From: Lentzea albidocapillata | GTDB taxonomy: Bacteria > Actinomycetota > Actinomycetes > Mycobacteriales > Pseudonocardiaceae | Reading direction: 5' to 3' | Length of the DNA stretch: 64,000 nucleotides | NCBI RefSeq assembly: GCF_000719115.1 | Contig: NZ_JOEA01000013.1 | Location: forward strand, 62,001 to 126,000 | Shown: positions 34,774 through 43,953 of the stretch, one piece after another | How positions within the stretch are numbered: position 1 is the first letter of the stretch | Layout of the letters: each line of letters begins with the position of its first letter | The notes under the pieces: generated by a model | Told to the model about the DNA's origin: nothing | The model's input: only the letters and a program-made list of their open reading frames with translations | Database searches by the model: none | Program-made: the position numbers and the translations under genes

Positions 34774-35157
34774 ATGGCGAAGCTCAGCACCGACGAGCTG
34801 CTCGACGCGTTCAAGGAGATGACCCTCCTCGAGCTGTCCGAGTTCGTGAAGCAGTTCGAGACGACCTTCGAGGTCACCGCCGCGGCGCCCGTCGCCGTTA
34901 CGGCTGCCGGCCCCGCGGCCGCCGCCGAAGAGGCCGAGGAGCAGACGGACTTCAACGTCGTCCTCGAGTCCGCGGGCGAGAAGAAGATCCAGGTCATCAA
35001 GGTCGTCCGCGAGGTCGTCTCTGGTCTGGGCCTGAAGGAGGCCAAGGAGCTCGTCGAGTCCGCTCCGAAGGCGATCCTCGAGGGCGTGGCCAAGGACGTC
35101 GCCGACGCCGCCAAGGAGAAGCTCGAGGCTGCCGGCGCCAAGATCACCGTCAAGTGA
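34774..35157 (+). CDS. rplL: 50S ribosomal protein L7/L12
   Basis: 127 aa. The N-terminal dimerisation helix ([20 protein letters not shown]), an Ala/Pro/Glu hinge and the conserved factor-binding domain ([32 protein letters not shown]) are all intact. It recruits EF-G and EF-Tu. It ends the rplJL unit, followed by two hairpins. Confidence 0.98.
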   Translation: MAKLSTDELLDAFKEMTLLELSEFVKQFETTFEVTAAAPVAVTAAGPAAAAEEAEEQTDFNVVLESAGEKKIQVIKVVREVVSGLGLKEAKELVESAPKAILEGVAKDVADAAKEKLEAAGAKITVK

Positions 35158-35160
35158 TCT

Positions 35161-35249
35161 CAGCCCCTTTGGGGGCTGGCGTTTTGCCTTGTAGTGCTTG
35201 AACGGGCGTGCATCCCTTTGTTGGGGTGTGCGCCCGTTTTTGTGTTTTT
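35161..35249 (+). terminator. tandem terminators after rplL
   Basis: CAGCCCC-TTTG-GGGGCTG (35161-35178) lies 4 bases after the stop. A longer stem AACGGGCGTGCATCCC / GGGGTGTGCGCCCGTT (35201-35239) then ends in TTTTTGTGTTTTT. The second has a clear T-run. Confidence 0.8.
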
Positions 35250-35304
35250 GGGGCGCGACCAGACCGGTGGTCACCTTGCGTGCCGCGACCGGGCGGGTGG
35301 TCAC

Positions 35305-35380
35305 CTTGCGGGCGGCGACCTCGCGTTGCGTGCTTTCCCTGGGGGCTCTGCCCCCAGACCCCGGCAATCTGATCAGGGAC
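35305..35380. repeat. dispersed intergenic repeat, copy A
   Basis: Shares most of its length with 54638-54716, including GCGGGCGGC, GTTGCGTGCTT, the stem CTGGGGGC-TCT-GCCCCCAG (35339-35357) and CGGCAATCTGATCAGGG. It lies behind the rplL terminators. The remaining gap to mceG (35381-35641) shows no gene. Confidence 0.75.
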
Positions 35381-35641
35381 CCCACTGCCCTTGCCTTTTG
35401 GTAAGGACGGCTCGACTTCGGCTTCGCGGTGATCTGTGTTTGGAGTCACACGGGTCTCGTAAATCCCGGTTGGCAGGCAGTGGTCTAGGTCTTGCTGACC
35501 GTTTTGCGAGGTCACCCTGTGTGGTGTTATCTGAACGCAACCGCCGTTAGGCCAACTGGTGAGTAACCTGCCGCGAACGAACTCGTTGCCCAGGTGTGAC
35601 GCCGATCGCTGCGGCGTCCTCGGGCTTGTGCGGAGGTGCGG

Positions 35642-36709
35642 ATGGGCGTCGAGGTGGTCGTCGAGGGTTTGACCAAGTCCTTCGGCAAGCAGACCATCTG
35701 GCAGGACGTCACGCTCACGTTGCCGCCGGGTGAGGTCAGCGTGATGCTCGGGCCATCCGGTACCGGCAAGAGCGTGTTCCTGAAGTCGTTGGTGGGGTTG
35801 CTCAAGCCGGAGCAGGGCAAGATCATCATCAACGGCACGGATCTGGTTCGGTGTTCTGAGCACCGGTTGTACGAGATTCGGAAGATGTTCGGCGTGCTGT
35901 TCCAGGATGGTGCGTTGTTCGGGTCGATGGACCTGTACGACAACATCGCCTTTCCGTTGCGGGAGCACACTCGCAAGACGGAGGCCGAGGTTCGGCGGAT
36001 CGTTCTCGAGAAGATGGAGATGGTCGGTCTCGTCGGGGCGGAGAAGAAGCTGCCCGGTGAGATCTCCGGCGGTATGCGCAAGCGGGCTGGGCTCGCGCGG
36101 GCTTTGGTGCTCGACCCCGAGATCATTCTGTGCGACGAACCCGACTCCGGGCTGGATCCGGTGCGCACGGCGTACCTCAGCCAGTTGCTGATCGACCTGA
36201 ACGCCCAGATCGACGCGACCATCCTGATCGTCACGCACAACATCAACATTGCTCGTACCGTGCCGGACAACCTCGGGATGTTGTTCCGGCGCGAGCTTGT
36301 CATGTTCGGACCTCGCGAGGTGCTGCTGACCAGCGACGAGCCGGTTGTCGAGCAGTTTTTGAACGGGCGGCGGCTCGGGCCCATCGGCATGTCCGAGGAG
36401 AAGGACACGGCGACCATGGCCGCCGAGCAGGCTCATGCGGACGCCGGGCACTCGGACGGCTCCACGTCGGAGGACGTGCGGGGGATCATCCCGCAGATCG
36501 AGCCGACGCCGGGGCTGCCGTTCCGGGACGCTGTCCGGCGGCGCAAGGACCGGGTCATGACGATCATCCACCAGCTGCCGCACCAGGCTCAGCAGGGGAT
36601 CATCGAGAGCCTCACGGCCGAGGAGCAGATGCGGTACGGCGTGCACGCGGGGGCTCCTGCGGCGGCGCCTTTGCCCAGCCCGTGGCCTCGGCAGGGTGGT
36701 GTTCTGTGA
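35642..36709 (+). CDS. mceG: Mce-system ABC transporter ATPase
   Basis: Protein of 355 aa that energises Mce lipid import. Walker A GPSGTGKSVF, signature LPGEISGGMRKRAGLARAL and Walker B ILCDEPDSGLD are intact. The C-terminal about 100 residues beyond the ATPase core are an extension typical of actinobacterial MceG/Mkl compared with E. coli MlaF. ATG 35642 is preferred, with GGAGG five bases before it; a GTG at 35636 is the alternative. It overlaps the first permease gene by 4 bp. It is the first gene of an eleven-gene operon, in the place between rplL and rpoB where M. tuberculosis keeps mkl. Confidence 0.93.
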   Translation: MGVEVVVEGLTKSFGKQTIWQDVTLTLPPGEVSVMLGPSGTGKSVFLKSLVGLLKPEQGKIIINGTDLVRCSEHRLYEIRKMFGVLFQDGALFGSMDLYDNIAFPLREHTRKTEAEVRRIVLEKMEMVGLVGAEKKLPGEISGGMRKRAGLARALVLDPEIILCDEPDSGLDPVRTAYLSQLLIDLNAQIDATILIVTHNINIARTVPDNLGMLFRRELVMFGPREVLLTSDEPVVEQFLNGRRLGPIGMSEEKDTATMAAEQAHADAGHSDGSTSEDVRGIIPQIEPTPGLPFRDAVRRRKDRVMTIIHQLPHQAQQGIIESLTAEEQMRYGVHAGAPAAAPLPSPWPRQGGVL

Positions 36710-37491
36710 CCACGCAGGCCTCGTTCCCCGGCGCTGGTGCGCTGCGGGAGACAGGGAAGCTGTGCCAGCTCGGGGTCGACGTCGTGCGCACTACGTTCCG
36801 GCGGCCGTTCCAGCTTCGCGAGTTCATTCAGCAGAGTTGGTTCATCGTCAGTGTGACGGTGCTGCCTACGGCGCTGGTGTCCATTCCGTTCGGTGCGGTC
36901 ATCGCGTTGCAGCTCGGGTCGCTTACGCGGCAGATCGGTGCGCAGTCGTTCACGGGTGCGGCCAGTGTGCTCGCGATCATTCAGCAGGCCAGTCCGATCG
37001 TGACGGCGCTGCTGATCGCCGGAGCCGGCGGCTCGGCCATCTGTGCGGATCTCGGGTCGCGGAAGATCCGCGAGGAGATCGACGCGATGGAAGTGCTCGG
37101 CGTGTCGCCGATCCATCGGCTCGTGGTGCCTCGGGTGCTGGCGGCGATGCTGGTGTCCGTGCTGCTCAACGGCATGGTCAGCGTCGTCGGTGTGATGGGC
37201 GGCTACTTCTTCAACGTGATCATGCAGGACGGCACACCCGGCGCCTACCTCGCGAGCTTCAGCGCGCTGGCGCAGCTGCCCGACCTGTGGATCAGCGAGT
37301 TGAAGGCACTGATCTTCGGGTTCATCGCGGGCATCGTCGCCGCTTACCGAGGCCTCAACCCGGCCGGTGGGCCCAAGGGCGTGGGTGACGCGGTGAACCA
37401 GGCCGTGGTCATCACGTTCCTGCTGCTGTTCTTCGTCAACTTCGTCCTCACCACGATCTACCTGCAGGTCGTACCCGCGAAGGGGAGCTGA
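36706..37491 (+). CDS. YrbE-type ABC permease, first copy
   Basis: MlaE/YrbE integral membrane protein of 261 aa with five to six hydrophobic helices. The family segments IAGAGGSAICADLGSRKIRE and EEIDAMEVLGVSPIHRLVVP are visible. It pairs with the second permease to form the membrane channel of the Mce transporter. GTG 36706 overlaps the mceG stop. Confidence 0.95.
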   Translation: MTTQASFPGAGALRETGKLCQLGVDVVRTTFRRPFQLREFIQQSWFIVSVTVLPTALVSIPFGAVIALQLGSLTRQIGAQSFTGAASVLAIIQQASPIVTALLIAGAGGSAICADLGSRKIREEIDAMEVLGVSPIHRLVVPRVLAAMLVSVLLNGMVSVVGVMGGYFFNVIMQDGTPGAYLASFSALAQLPDLWISELKALIFGFIAGIVAAYRGLNPAGGPKGVGDAVNQAVVITFLLLFFVNFVLTTIYLQVVPAKGS

Positions 37492-38300
37492 TGGCGAACA
37501 AGGTGCTGTCCACCCTCGACGGTTTCGGCGACCAGCTGTCGTTCTACATCAAGGCGCTGGCCTGGACGCCGCGCGCGCTCAGGCGGTACTCCAAGGAGAC
37601 GATGCGGCTGCTGGCCGAGGTCAGCTTCGGCTCGGGAGCGCTCGCGGTCATCGGCGGCACGATCGGCGTGATGGTCGGGCTCAGCGTGTTCACCGGGACC
37701 GTGGTCGGCCTTCAGGGCTTCACTGCGCTGAACCAGATCGGCACGTCGGCGTTCGCCGGGTTCGTGTCGGCCTACTTCAACACCCGTGAGATCGCGCCGC
37801 TCGTGGCCGGGCTGGCGTTGTCGGCGACCGTCGGGTCCGGGTTCACGGCGCAGCTGGGTGCCATGCGGATCTCCGAGGAGATCGACGCGCTGGAGGTCAT
37901 GGGCATCCCCAGCCTGCCGTTCCTGGTCACCACGCGGATCATCGCCGGGTTCGTCGCGATCATCCCGCTGTACGTGATCGGCCTGCTGACGAGCTATCTG
38001 GCCGCCAGAACGATCACCGTGGAGTTCTACGGGCAGTCGGCGGGCACGTACGACCACTACTTCAACCTGTTCCTACCCCCGATCGACGTGCTCTGGTCGT
38101 TCGGCAAGGTGCTGATCTTCGCGGTCGTGATCATCATGACCCACTGCTACTACGGCTACCGCGCGTCCGGCGGTCCGGCCGGCGTCGGGGTGGCGGTCGG
38201 GCGCGCGGTGCGGACCGCGATCGTCACGACGGCGCTGCTCGACTTCTTCCTGAGCCTCGCGATCTGGGGCGCGACGACGACGGTGAGGATCGCCGGATGA
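37491..38300 (+). CDS. YrbE-type ABC permease, second copy
   Basis: MlaE/YrbE protein of 269 aa, with GSGFTAQLGAMRISEEIDAL and EVMGIPSLPFLVTTRIIAGF matching the family loop. ATG 37491 overlaps the preceding stop by one base (TGATG). The N-terminal about 45 residues are amphipathic before the first helix, as usual for YrbEB proteins. It is the partner of the first YrbE in a heterodimeric permease. Confidence 0.95.
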   Translation: MANKVLSTLDGFGDQLSFYIKALAWTPRALRRYSKETMRLLAEVSFGSGALAVIGGTIGVMVGLSVFTGTVVGLQGFTALNQIGTSAFAGFVSAYFNTREIAPLVAGLALSATVGSGFTAQLGAMRISEEIDALEVMGIPSLPFLVTTRIIAGFVAIIPLYVIGLLTSYLAARTITVEFYGQSAGTYDHYFNLFLPPIDVLWSFGKVLIFAVVIIMTHCYYGYRASGGPAGVGVAVGRAVRTAIVTTALLDFFLSLAIWGATTTVRIAG

Positions 38301-39613
38301 AGAAACGCGTGCTGGGCATCGCCTTTCTCCTCGCGATCGCCATGTTCCTGTCGCTCACGGTGGCGCTCTACAAGGACGTCTTCAGCGACTACGTGAAGGT
38401 CACGCTCAAGACCGACCACATCGGCAACCAGCTGATGACCGCGAGCGACGTCAAGGTGCGCGGGCTGATCGTCGGGTCGGTGAAGGCCATCCGTACCAGC
38501 GGGGACGGCGCCGAGCTGGAGCTGGCGCTGGAGCCGGACAAGGTCGGGCAGATCCCGGCGAACGTCAGCGCGCGCCTGCTGCCCAAGACGTTGTTCGGCG
38601 AGCGGTACGTGAACCTCGTGCTGCCGCAGCAGAAGAGCGCGGCCATCACGCAGGGCGCCGTCATCGAGCAGGACCGGACGAGCAGCGCGATCGAGCTCGA
38701 ACGCGTGCTGGGCAACCTGATGCCGGTGCTGCAGGCGATCCAGCCGGAGAAGCTCGCCACCACGCTGACGGCGTTGTCGCAGGCGCTCGACGGACGGGGC
38801 AAGCCGCTCGGCGAGACCCTGGTGTCGCTGGACGCCTATCTCGGCGAGCTCAACCCGCAGCTGCCCGCGCTGAAGGAGAACATCTCCAAGCTCGCGGACG
38901 TCGCGAACGTCTACTCCGACGCCGCGCCGGACCTGTTGCAGGCGCTCAACGACATGACCACGACGACCAAGACCGTCGTCGACCAGCGTGAGAACCTGCT
39001 GGCGCTCTACGGCTCGCTGACCACGACGTCACAGGACGTCACCAGCTTCGTCACGGTCAACAAGAACAACATCATCGCGCTCGCCGACACCAGCCGGCCG
39101 ACGCTGGAGCTGCTCGCGAAGTACGCGCCCGAGTACCCGTGCCTGCTCAAGGGGCTCACGGAGTTCCAGCCGATCATCAGCAAGGCGTTCGGCGAGGGCA
39201 CCGACGAGCCGGGCCTGCACATCACGCTGGAGATCACGCAGAACCGCGGCAAGTACAAGCCGAACCTCGACGAGCCCGAGTACAAGGACAAGCGCGGACC
39301 CCGCTGCTACGACCTGATCCCGCGGCCGAACCCGTTCCCGCAGTACCCGCCGGAGGGTCCGGTGCAGGACGGGGCGAGCTCGCCGCCGCCCGCCCGCGTC
39401 GCGAACGACGGGATCCTGCCGCCGGCCAACGCCGGCAACGTGACCGTGCCGCAGTCCGCTGACGTGCTGCGGCTCGCCAACTCGCCGGAGGAGGCCAGGT
39501 TGATCGCGGCGCTCTTCGGTCCGCGCGTCGGCGTCGACCCGCGGGACATGCCCGGCTGGTCGAGCCTGCTGCTCGGGCCACTGGTTCGCGGAACGGAGGT
39601 GACCGTCAAGTGA
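38297..39613 (+). CDS. Mce family protein, first of six
   Basis: Protein of 438 aa. One N-terminal membrane anchor (GIAFLLAIAMFLSLTVALYK) is followed by the MlaD/Mce domain (GNQLMTASDVKVRGLIVGSV, ARLLPKTLFGERYVNLVLP), a long helical region and a Pro-rich C-terminal tail. Mce proteins form a hexameric tunnel that carries lipids across the cell wall. It overlaps yrbE by 4 bp. Confidence 0.93.
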   Translation: MKKRVLGIAFLLAIAMFLSLTVALYKDVFSDYVKVTLKTDHIGNQLMTASDVKVRGLIVGSVKAIRTSGDGAELELALEPDKVGQIPANVSARLLPKTLFGERYVNLVLPQQKSAAITQGAVIEQDRTSSAIELERVLGNLMPVLQAIQPEKLATTLTALSQALDGRGKPLGETLVSLDAYLGELNPQLPALKENISKLADVANVYSDAAPDLLQALNDMTTTTKTVVDQRENLLALYGSLTTTSQDVTSFVTVNKNNIIALADTSRPTLELLAKYAPEYPCLLKGLTEFQPIISKAFGEGTDEPGLHITLEITQNRGKYKPNLDEPEYKDKRGPRCYDLIPRPNPFPQYPPEGPVQDGASSPPPARVANDGILPPANAGNVTVPQSADVLRLANSPEEARLIAALFGPRVGVDPRDMPGWSSLLLGPLVRGTEVTVK

Positions 39614-40641
39614 AGGGACTGCTGGCCCCGCTGCTCAAGCTGATCGCCTTCGCGGTGGTCACGATCCTCGCCACGTCGTTGCTCGCGGTCACCATCGCCA
39701 ACGTGAACCTGGCCAGTGCCACCGAGTACAAGGCCCAGTTCACCGACGTCACCGCGCTGAACGAAGGTGACGACATCCGTATCGCCGGTGTGCGCGTCGG
39801 GCAGGTCGACGCGATCAAGGTCGTCGACCGCAAGACCGCCGAGGTGGCGTTCTCGATCGACGGCGACCGCAAGCTGCCGGAGGCGGTGACCGCGACGATC
39901 AAGTACCGCAACCTGGTGGGGCAGCGGTACATCGCGCTGGAGTCCGGCACCGGTGACACCAAGGCGGTGCTGGCCGAGGGCGGCACGATCCCGTTGGAAC
40001 GCACGAAGGCCGCGCTCGACCTCACCGTGCTGTTCAACGGCTTCAAGCCGCTCTTCCAGGCCCTGTCGCCGGAGGACGTGAACAAGCTGTCGTTCGAGAT
40101 CATCCAGGTGCTGCAGGGCGAAGGCAGCACGATCGACAGCCTGCTGCAACACACGGCCTCGCTGACCAGCACGCTGGCGGGCAAGGACAAGGTGATCGGC
40201 GAGGTCGTCGACAACCTCAATACCGCGCTGGAGACCGTGAACTCGCGCGACGAGGACTTCAACAACCTCGTGATCACGTTGCAGACGCTGGTCTCCGGGC
40301 TCGCGCAGGACCGTCAGCCGATCGGTGAGGCGATCACCGCGCTCGGTGACCTGACCCAGGCCACCTCCGGCCTGCTGGAGCAGGGCCGCGAGCCGTTGAA
40401 GAACGACATCGCGCAGCTCGGCATCGTCTCGAAGACGCTGGGCGACAACGAGGTGCTCGTCGACCGGATGCTGCAGGGCCTGCCCAACAAGCTGGAGACG
40501 ATCACGCGGACCGCGACCTACGGTTCGTGGTTCAACTTCTTCCTCTGCGAGGGCACCGGCCAGATCGCGGTGCCGCCGGTCATCCCCGATCCGATTCCGA
40601 TCACGGCGCTGCCGGTGACCCAACAGAGGTGCCGCCGATGA
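39610..40641 (+). CDS. Mce family protein, second
   Basis: 343 aa. N-terminal anchor (LIAFAVVTILATSLLAVTIA), then the Mce domain with ALNEGDDIRIAGVRVGQVDA and IKYRNLVGQRYIALESG, and a helical part. Coupled by a GTGA overlap to the first Mce gene. It ends with a small Pro-rich and Cys-containing tail (FFLCEGTGQIAVPP). Confidence 0.93.
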   Translation: MKGLLAPLLKLIAFAVVTILATSLLAVTIANVNLASATEYKAQFTDVTALNEGDDIRIAGVRVGQVDAIKVVDRKTAEVAFSIDGDRKLPEAVTATIKYRNLVGQRYIALESGTGDTKAVLAEGGTIPLERTKAALDLTVLFNGFKPLFQALSPEDVNKLSFEIIQVLQGEGSTIDSLLQHTASLTSTLAGKDKVIGEVVDNLNTALETVNSRDEDFNNLVITLQTLVSGLAQDRQPIGEAITALGDLTQATSGLLEQGREPLKNDIAQLGIVSKTLGDNEVLVDRMLQGLPNKLETITRTATYGSWFNFFLCEGTGQIAVPPVIPDPIPITALPVTQQRCRR

Positions 40642-41639
40642 GAACGAGCAACCCGATCAGGACCGGCGCGGTCAGCCTGACGCTGATCGTCCTGCTGTTG
40701 CTGGCCGCGTTCTACTCCGACGACCTGCCGATCGTCGGCGGCGGCACGAGCTACGCCGCTGACTTCAGCGAGGCCGCGGGGCTGGTGCCGGGCAACGAGG
40801 TCCGCGTCGCCGGCGTGAAGGTCGGCAAGGTCACCAAGGTCAAGCTCAACGGTGACAAGGTGCGGGTGACGTTCAAGGTCAAGGACGCCTGGGTGGGCGA
40901 CCGGACGACCGCGATGATCCGCATCAAGACGTTGCTGGGGCAGAAGTTCCTGGCGCTGGACCCGCAGGGCATCCAGCCGCTGTCGCCCGGCGACCCGATT
41001 CCCAAGGAACGCACGCTCGCGCCGTACGACGTGAACGAGGCGTTCAACGGGCTCGCGACCACCGTCGGCCAGATCGACACCAAGCAACTCGCGGACAGCT
41101 TCACGGTCCTCTCGGACACCTTCAAGAACTCGCCGGAGCACGTCCGGGGCGCGCTGGACGGCCTGTCCGCGTTGTCCAAGACGATCTCCTCGCGCGACGA
41201 GCAGCTGGCGAAGTTGCTGGACAACACCAGGCAGCTGACCAAGACGCTGGCCGACCGCAACGCCGAGTTCGAGAAGCTGCTGTCGGACGGCAACCTGCTG
41301 CTCGGCGAGCTGCGCAAGCGCCGCGAGGCGATCAGCGCGTTGCTGACCGGCACGCGGAACCTCTCCCGTGAGCTGAGCGGACTCGTGACCGACAACCAGA
41401 ACCAGCTCAAGCCGGCGTTGGAACAGCTCGGCCGGGTCACCACGATCCTGCAGCGCAACCAGGACAACCTCGACCGCAGCCTCGCGCTGATGGCGCCGTT
41501 CTACCGGGTGTTCGCGAACACCCTGGGCAACGGTCGTTGGTTCGACACCTACATCTGCGGTCTGCTGCCGCCCTCGGTGAACCTCGGCGTCGTCGGGTTC
41601 AACGAGGAAGGCTGCCTGCCTCCGGGGGTGCAGCGATGA
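40638..41639 (+). CDS. Mce family protein, third
   Basis: 333 aa from ATG 40638. N-terminal anchor (TGAVSLTLIVLLLLAAFYSD), Mce domain (GLVPGNEVRVAGVKVGKVTK, IRIKTLLGQKFLALDPQG), a long coiled helical region and a C-terminal Cys pair (TYICGLLPPS, EEGCLPPGV). Overlaps both neighbours by 4 bp. Confidence 0.93.
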   Translation: MRTSNPIRTGAVSLTLIVLLLLAAFYSDDLPIVGGGTSYAADFSEAAGLVPGNEVRVAGVKVGKVTKVKLNGDKVRVTFKVKDAWVGDRTTAMIRIKTLLGQKFLALDPQGIQPLSPGDPIPKERTLAPYDVNEAFNGLATTVGQIDTKQLADSFTVLSDTFKNSPEHVRGALDGLSALSKTISSRDEQLAKLLDNTRQLTKTLADRNAEFEKLLSDGNLLLGELRKRREAISALLTGTRNLSRELSGLVTDNQNQLKPALEQLGRVTTILQRNQDNLDRSLALMAPFYRVFANTLGNGRWFDTYICGLLPPSVNLGVVGFNEEGCLPPGVQR

Positions 41640-42802
41640 CTACAGCTGCTCACAGCAAAGTCGGCCGGTTCATCGCCATCGCGTGCGTGCTCGCGCTGGT
41701 CGTGACGGCCGGGCTCTGGTGGGTCTTCAACGGCATGAACGGACGCAAGGTCACCGCGCACTTCGCGGCGGCCGTCGGCGTTTATCCCGGCGGTGACGTG
41801 CGGATCCTCGGCGTGAAGGTCGGCACGATCGACGAGGTCACGCCCGAGGGCAAGACCGTGAAGGTCGTGTTCACCGTCGACCGCGACGTGCGGGTGCCGG
41901 AGAACGCGCAGGCCGTCGTGGTCTCGCCGAGCGTGGTCAGCGACCGGTACGTGCAGCTCGCGCCCGCCTACACCGGCGGGCCGATGCTGGGCGAGAACGC
42001 CGTGATCCCGCGCGAGCGCACCGCGACGCCGGTCGAGCTGGACGAGCTGTACTCGTCGCTCGACAAGCTCACGACCGCGCTGGGGCCCAACGGTGCGAAC
42101 GCCGACGGGGCGTTGGCGGACCTGCTGAACTCGGCGGCTCGCAACCTCGAAGGCAACGGCCAGGCGCTCAACGACACGTTGAAGAACCTGGGCCAGGCCA
42201 CGCGCACCCTGTCCGGGTCCAAAGAGGACCTGTTCGCCACGGTCGACAACCTGCAGAAGTTCACCGCGATGCTGGCCGCGAACGACAGCCAGGTGCGCGA
42301 CTTCAACAGGCAGCTCGCGGACGTGTCGAAGATGCTGGCCGACGAACGCGGTGACCTCGGCGCGGCGCTGTCGGAGCTCGCGACCGCGCTGGGGCTGGTG
42401 CAGGGGTTCATCAAGGACAACCGCGAGGTGCTCAAGTCCAATGTGGACAAACTTGCCTCGATCACGCAGGTGCTCGTGAACCAGCGGGCCGCGCTGGCGG
42501 AGACGCTCGACGTCGCTCCGCTGGCCCTGGGCAACCTGCAGAACTCCTACAACGCGGCGTCCGGCACGCTCGACACCCGCGCGAACATCAACGAGCTGAA
42601 CCAGCCGCCGATCGTGCTGATCTGCAAGCTGATCCAGCAGGCGTCGCCGAACAACGTGCCGCCGATCCTCGCGCAGACGTGCAAGCAGCTGGAGCCGATC
42701 CTGACCGGCGTGGTGCCGCTGAAGCCGCCGGCCGAGGTCATCAGCGACCTCAACGCGGGCAAGCTGCCGTTGCCCCTGCCGCTCGCGGGGGTGCCCCAGT
42801 GA
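41636..42802 (+). CDS. Mce family protein, fourth
   Basis: 388 aa from ATG 41636. Anchor helix (FIAIACVLALVVTAGLWWVF), Mce domain (GVYPGGDVRILGVKVGTIDE, VSPSVVSDRYVQLAP) and extended helices. The C-terminal part has two cysteines (VLICKLIQQ, LAQTCKQLEP) and a Pro/Leu-rich end. It would form one position of the hexameric tunnel. Confidence 0.93.
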   Translation: MTTAAHSKVGRFIAIACVLALVVTAGLWWVFNGMNGRKVTAHFAAAVGVYPGGDVRILGVKVGTIDEVTPEGKTVKVVFTVDRDVRVPENAQAVVVSPSVVSDRYVQLAPAYTGGPMLGENAVIPRERTATPVELDELYSSLDKLTTALGPNGANADGALADLLNSAARNLEGNGQALNDTLKNLGQATRTLSGSKEDLFATVDNLQKFTAMLAANDSQVRDFNRQLADVSKMLADERGDLGAALSELATALGLVQGFIKDNREVLKSNVDKLASITQVLVNQRAALAETLDVAPLALGNLQNSYNAASGTLDTRANINELNQPPIVLICKLIQQASPNNVPPILAQTCKQLEPILTGVVPLKPPAEVISDLNAGKLPLPLPLAGVPQ

Positions 42803-43953
42803 GGAAGCTGGCCGTGGTTCTTTCCGCGCTCCTGCTCACCGGCTGCGGCTCGGGCGGGTTCGACGGCGTCTACAACATGCCGTTGCCGGGCGGTGCCGAC
42901 ATCGGTGATCACCCGTACCGGGTCAAGGCGCAGTTCAAGGACGTTCTCGACCTGGTGCCGCAGGCCGGCGTGAAGGTCAACGACGTGCCGGTCGGACGGG
43001 TCGAGAAGATCGACCTGGGTGCCGACGGCTGGACCGCCGAGGTGACCATGCTGGTCAACGGCGACGTCCAGTTGCCCGCGAACGCCTTTGCGAAGCTGCG
43101 CCAGTCCGCGTTGCTCGGCGAGAAGTTCGTCGAGCTGGGCAAGCCTCCCAAGAATGATCAAACGCAGCCTGCGGTGGGCAAGCTCGCCGACAACGCCGTG
43201 ATCCCGCTGGACAGGACGAACCGCAACCCCGAGGTCGAAGAGGTTTTCGGGGCGTTGTCGATGCTGCTCAACGGCGGTGGTGTCGCTCAGTTGCAGAACA
43301 TCACCAAGGAGCTCAACGCGGCGATGGAGGGCAACGAGCAGGAGATCCGCTCGTTGCTGGGCAACCTCAACACGTTCGTCGGGGAGCTCGACAAGCACAA
43401 GGCGGAGATCGTCCGCGCGCTCGACTCGATGAACCGGCTGGCGGGGACCCTGGCGCAGCAGCGCGACAAGATCGCGGTGGCGCTGACGGACCTGGAGCCC
43501 GGCCTGAAGGTGCTGGCCGAGCAGCGCACGCAGCTCGTGACGTTGCTGCAGTCGTTGGACAAGCTCTCCGACGTCGCCACGGACACGATCAACAGGAGCC
43601 GTGACGACATCGTGGCGGACCTGAAGGCGTTGCAGCCGACGCTGACGAAGCTCGTCGAGTCGGGGCAGAACCTGCCGAAGTCGCTGGAACTGCTGCTGAC
43701 CTACCCGTTCCCGGACGAGGCGGTCGACGGCATCAAGGGCGACTACACCAACGCGTTCATCGACCTCGACCTGAACCTGGGCACGGTGCTCGACAACCTC
43801 AGTAGGTCGCGGCAGTCGCCGCTCGACTCGCTGATCCCGTCGCAGGGAACGCCGTTGCCGATGCCGAACATCCCGCTGCCGACCCCGGGGCAGGACACCG
43901 GGTCCGGGCTGGGCGACGTGCTCGGCGGTCTGCTGGGAGGTGGTCGCAAGTGA
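42799..43953 (+). CDS. Mce family lipoprotein, fifth (LprK-type)
   Basis: 384 aa. It begins with a lipoprotein signal, MRKLAVVLSALLLTGCGSGG (lipobox Leu-Thr-Gly-Cys, Cys16), in place of the membrane helix of the other Mce proteins, exactly as MceE/LprK in mycobacteria. The Mce domain shows VPQAGVKVNDVPVGRVEKID and LRQSALLGEKFVELGKP. The tail is Gly/Pro-rich. GTG 42799 overlaps the previous stop. Confidence 0.94.
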   Translation: MRKLAVVLSALLLTGCGSGGFDGVYNMPLPGGADIGDHPYRVKAQFKDVLDLVPQAGVKVNDVPVGRVEKIDLGADGWTAEVTMLVNGDVQLPANAFAKLRQSALLGEKFVELGKPPKNDQTQPAVGKLADNAVIPLDRTNRNPEVEEVFGALSMLLNGGGVAQLQNITKELNAAMEGNEQEIRSLLGNLNTFVGELDKHKAEIVRALDSMNRLAGTLAQQRDKIAVALTDLEPGLKVLAEQRTQLVTLLQSLDKLSDVATDTINRSRDDIVADLKALQPTLTKLVESGQNLPKSLELLLTYPFPDEAVDGIKGDYTNAFIDLDLNLGTVLDNLSRSRQSPLDSLIPSQGTPLPMPNIPLPTPGQDTGSGLGDVLGGLLGGGRK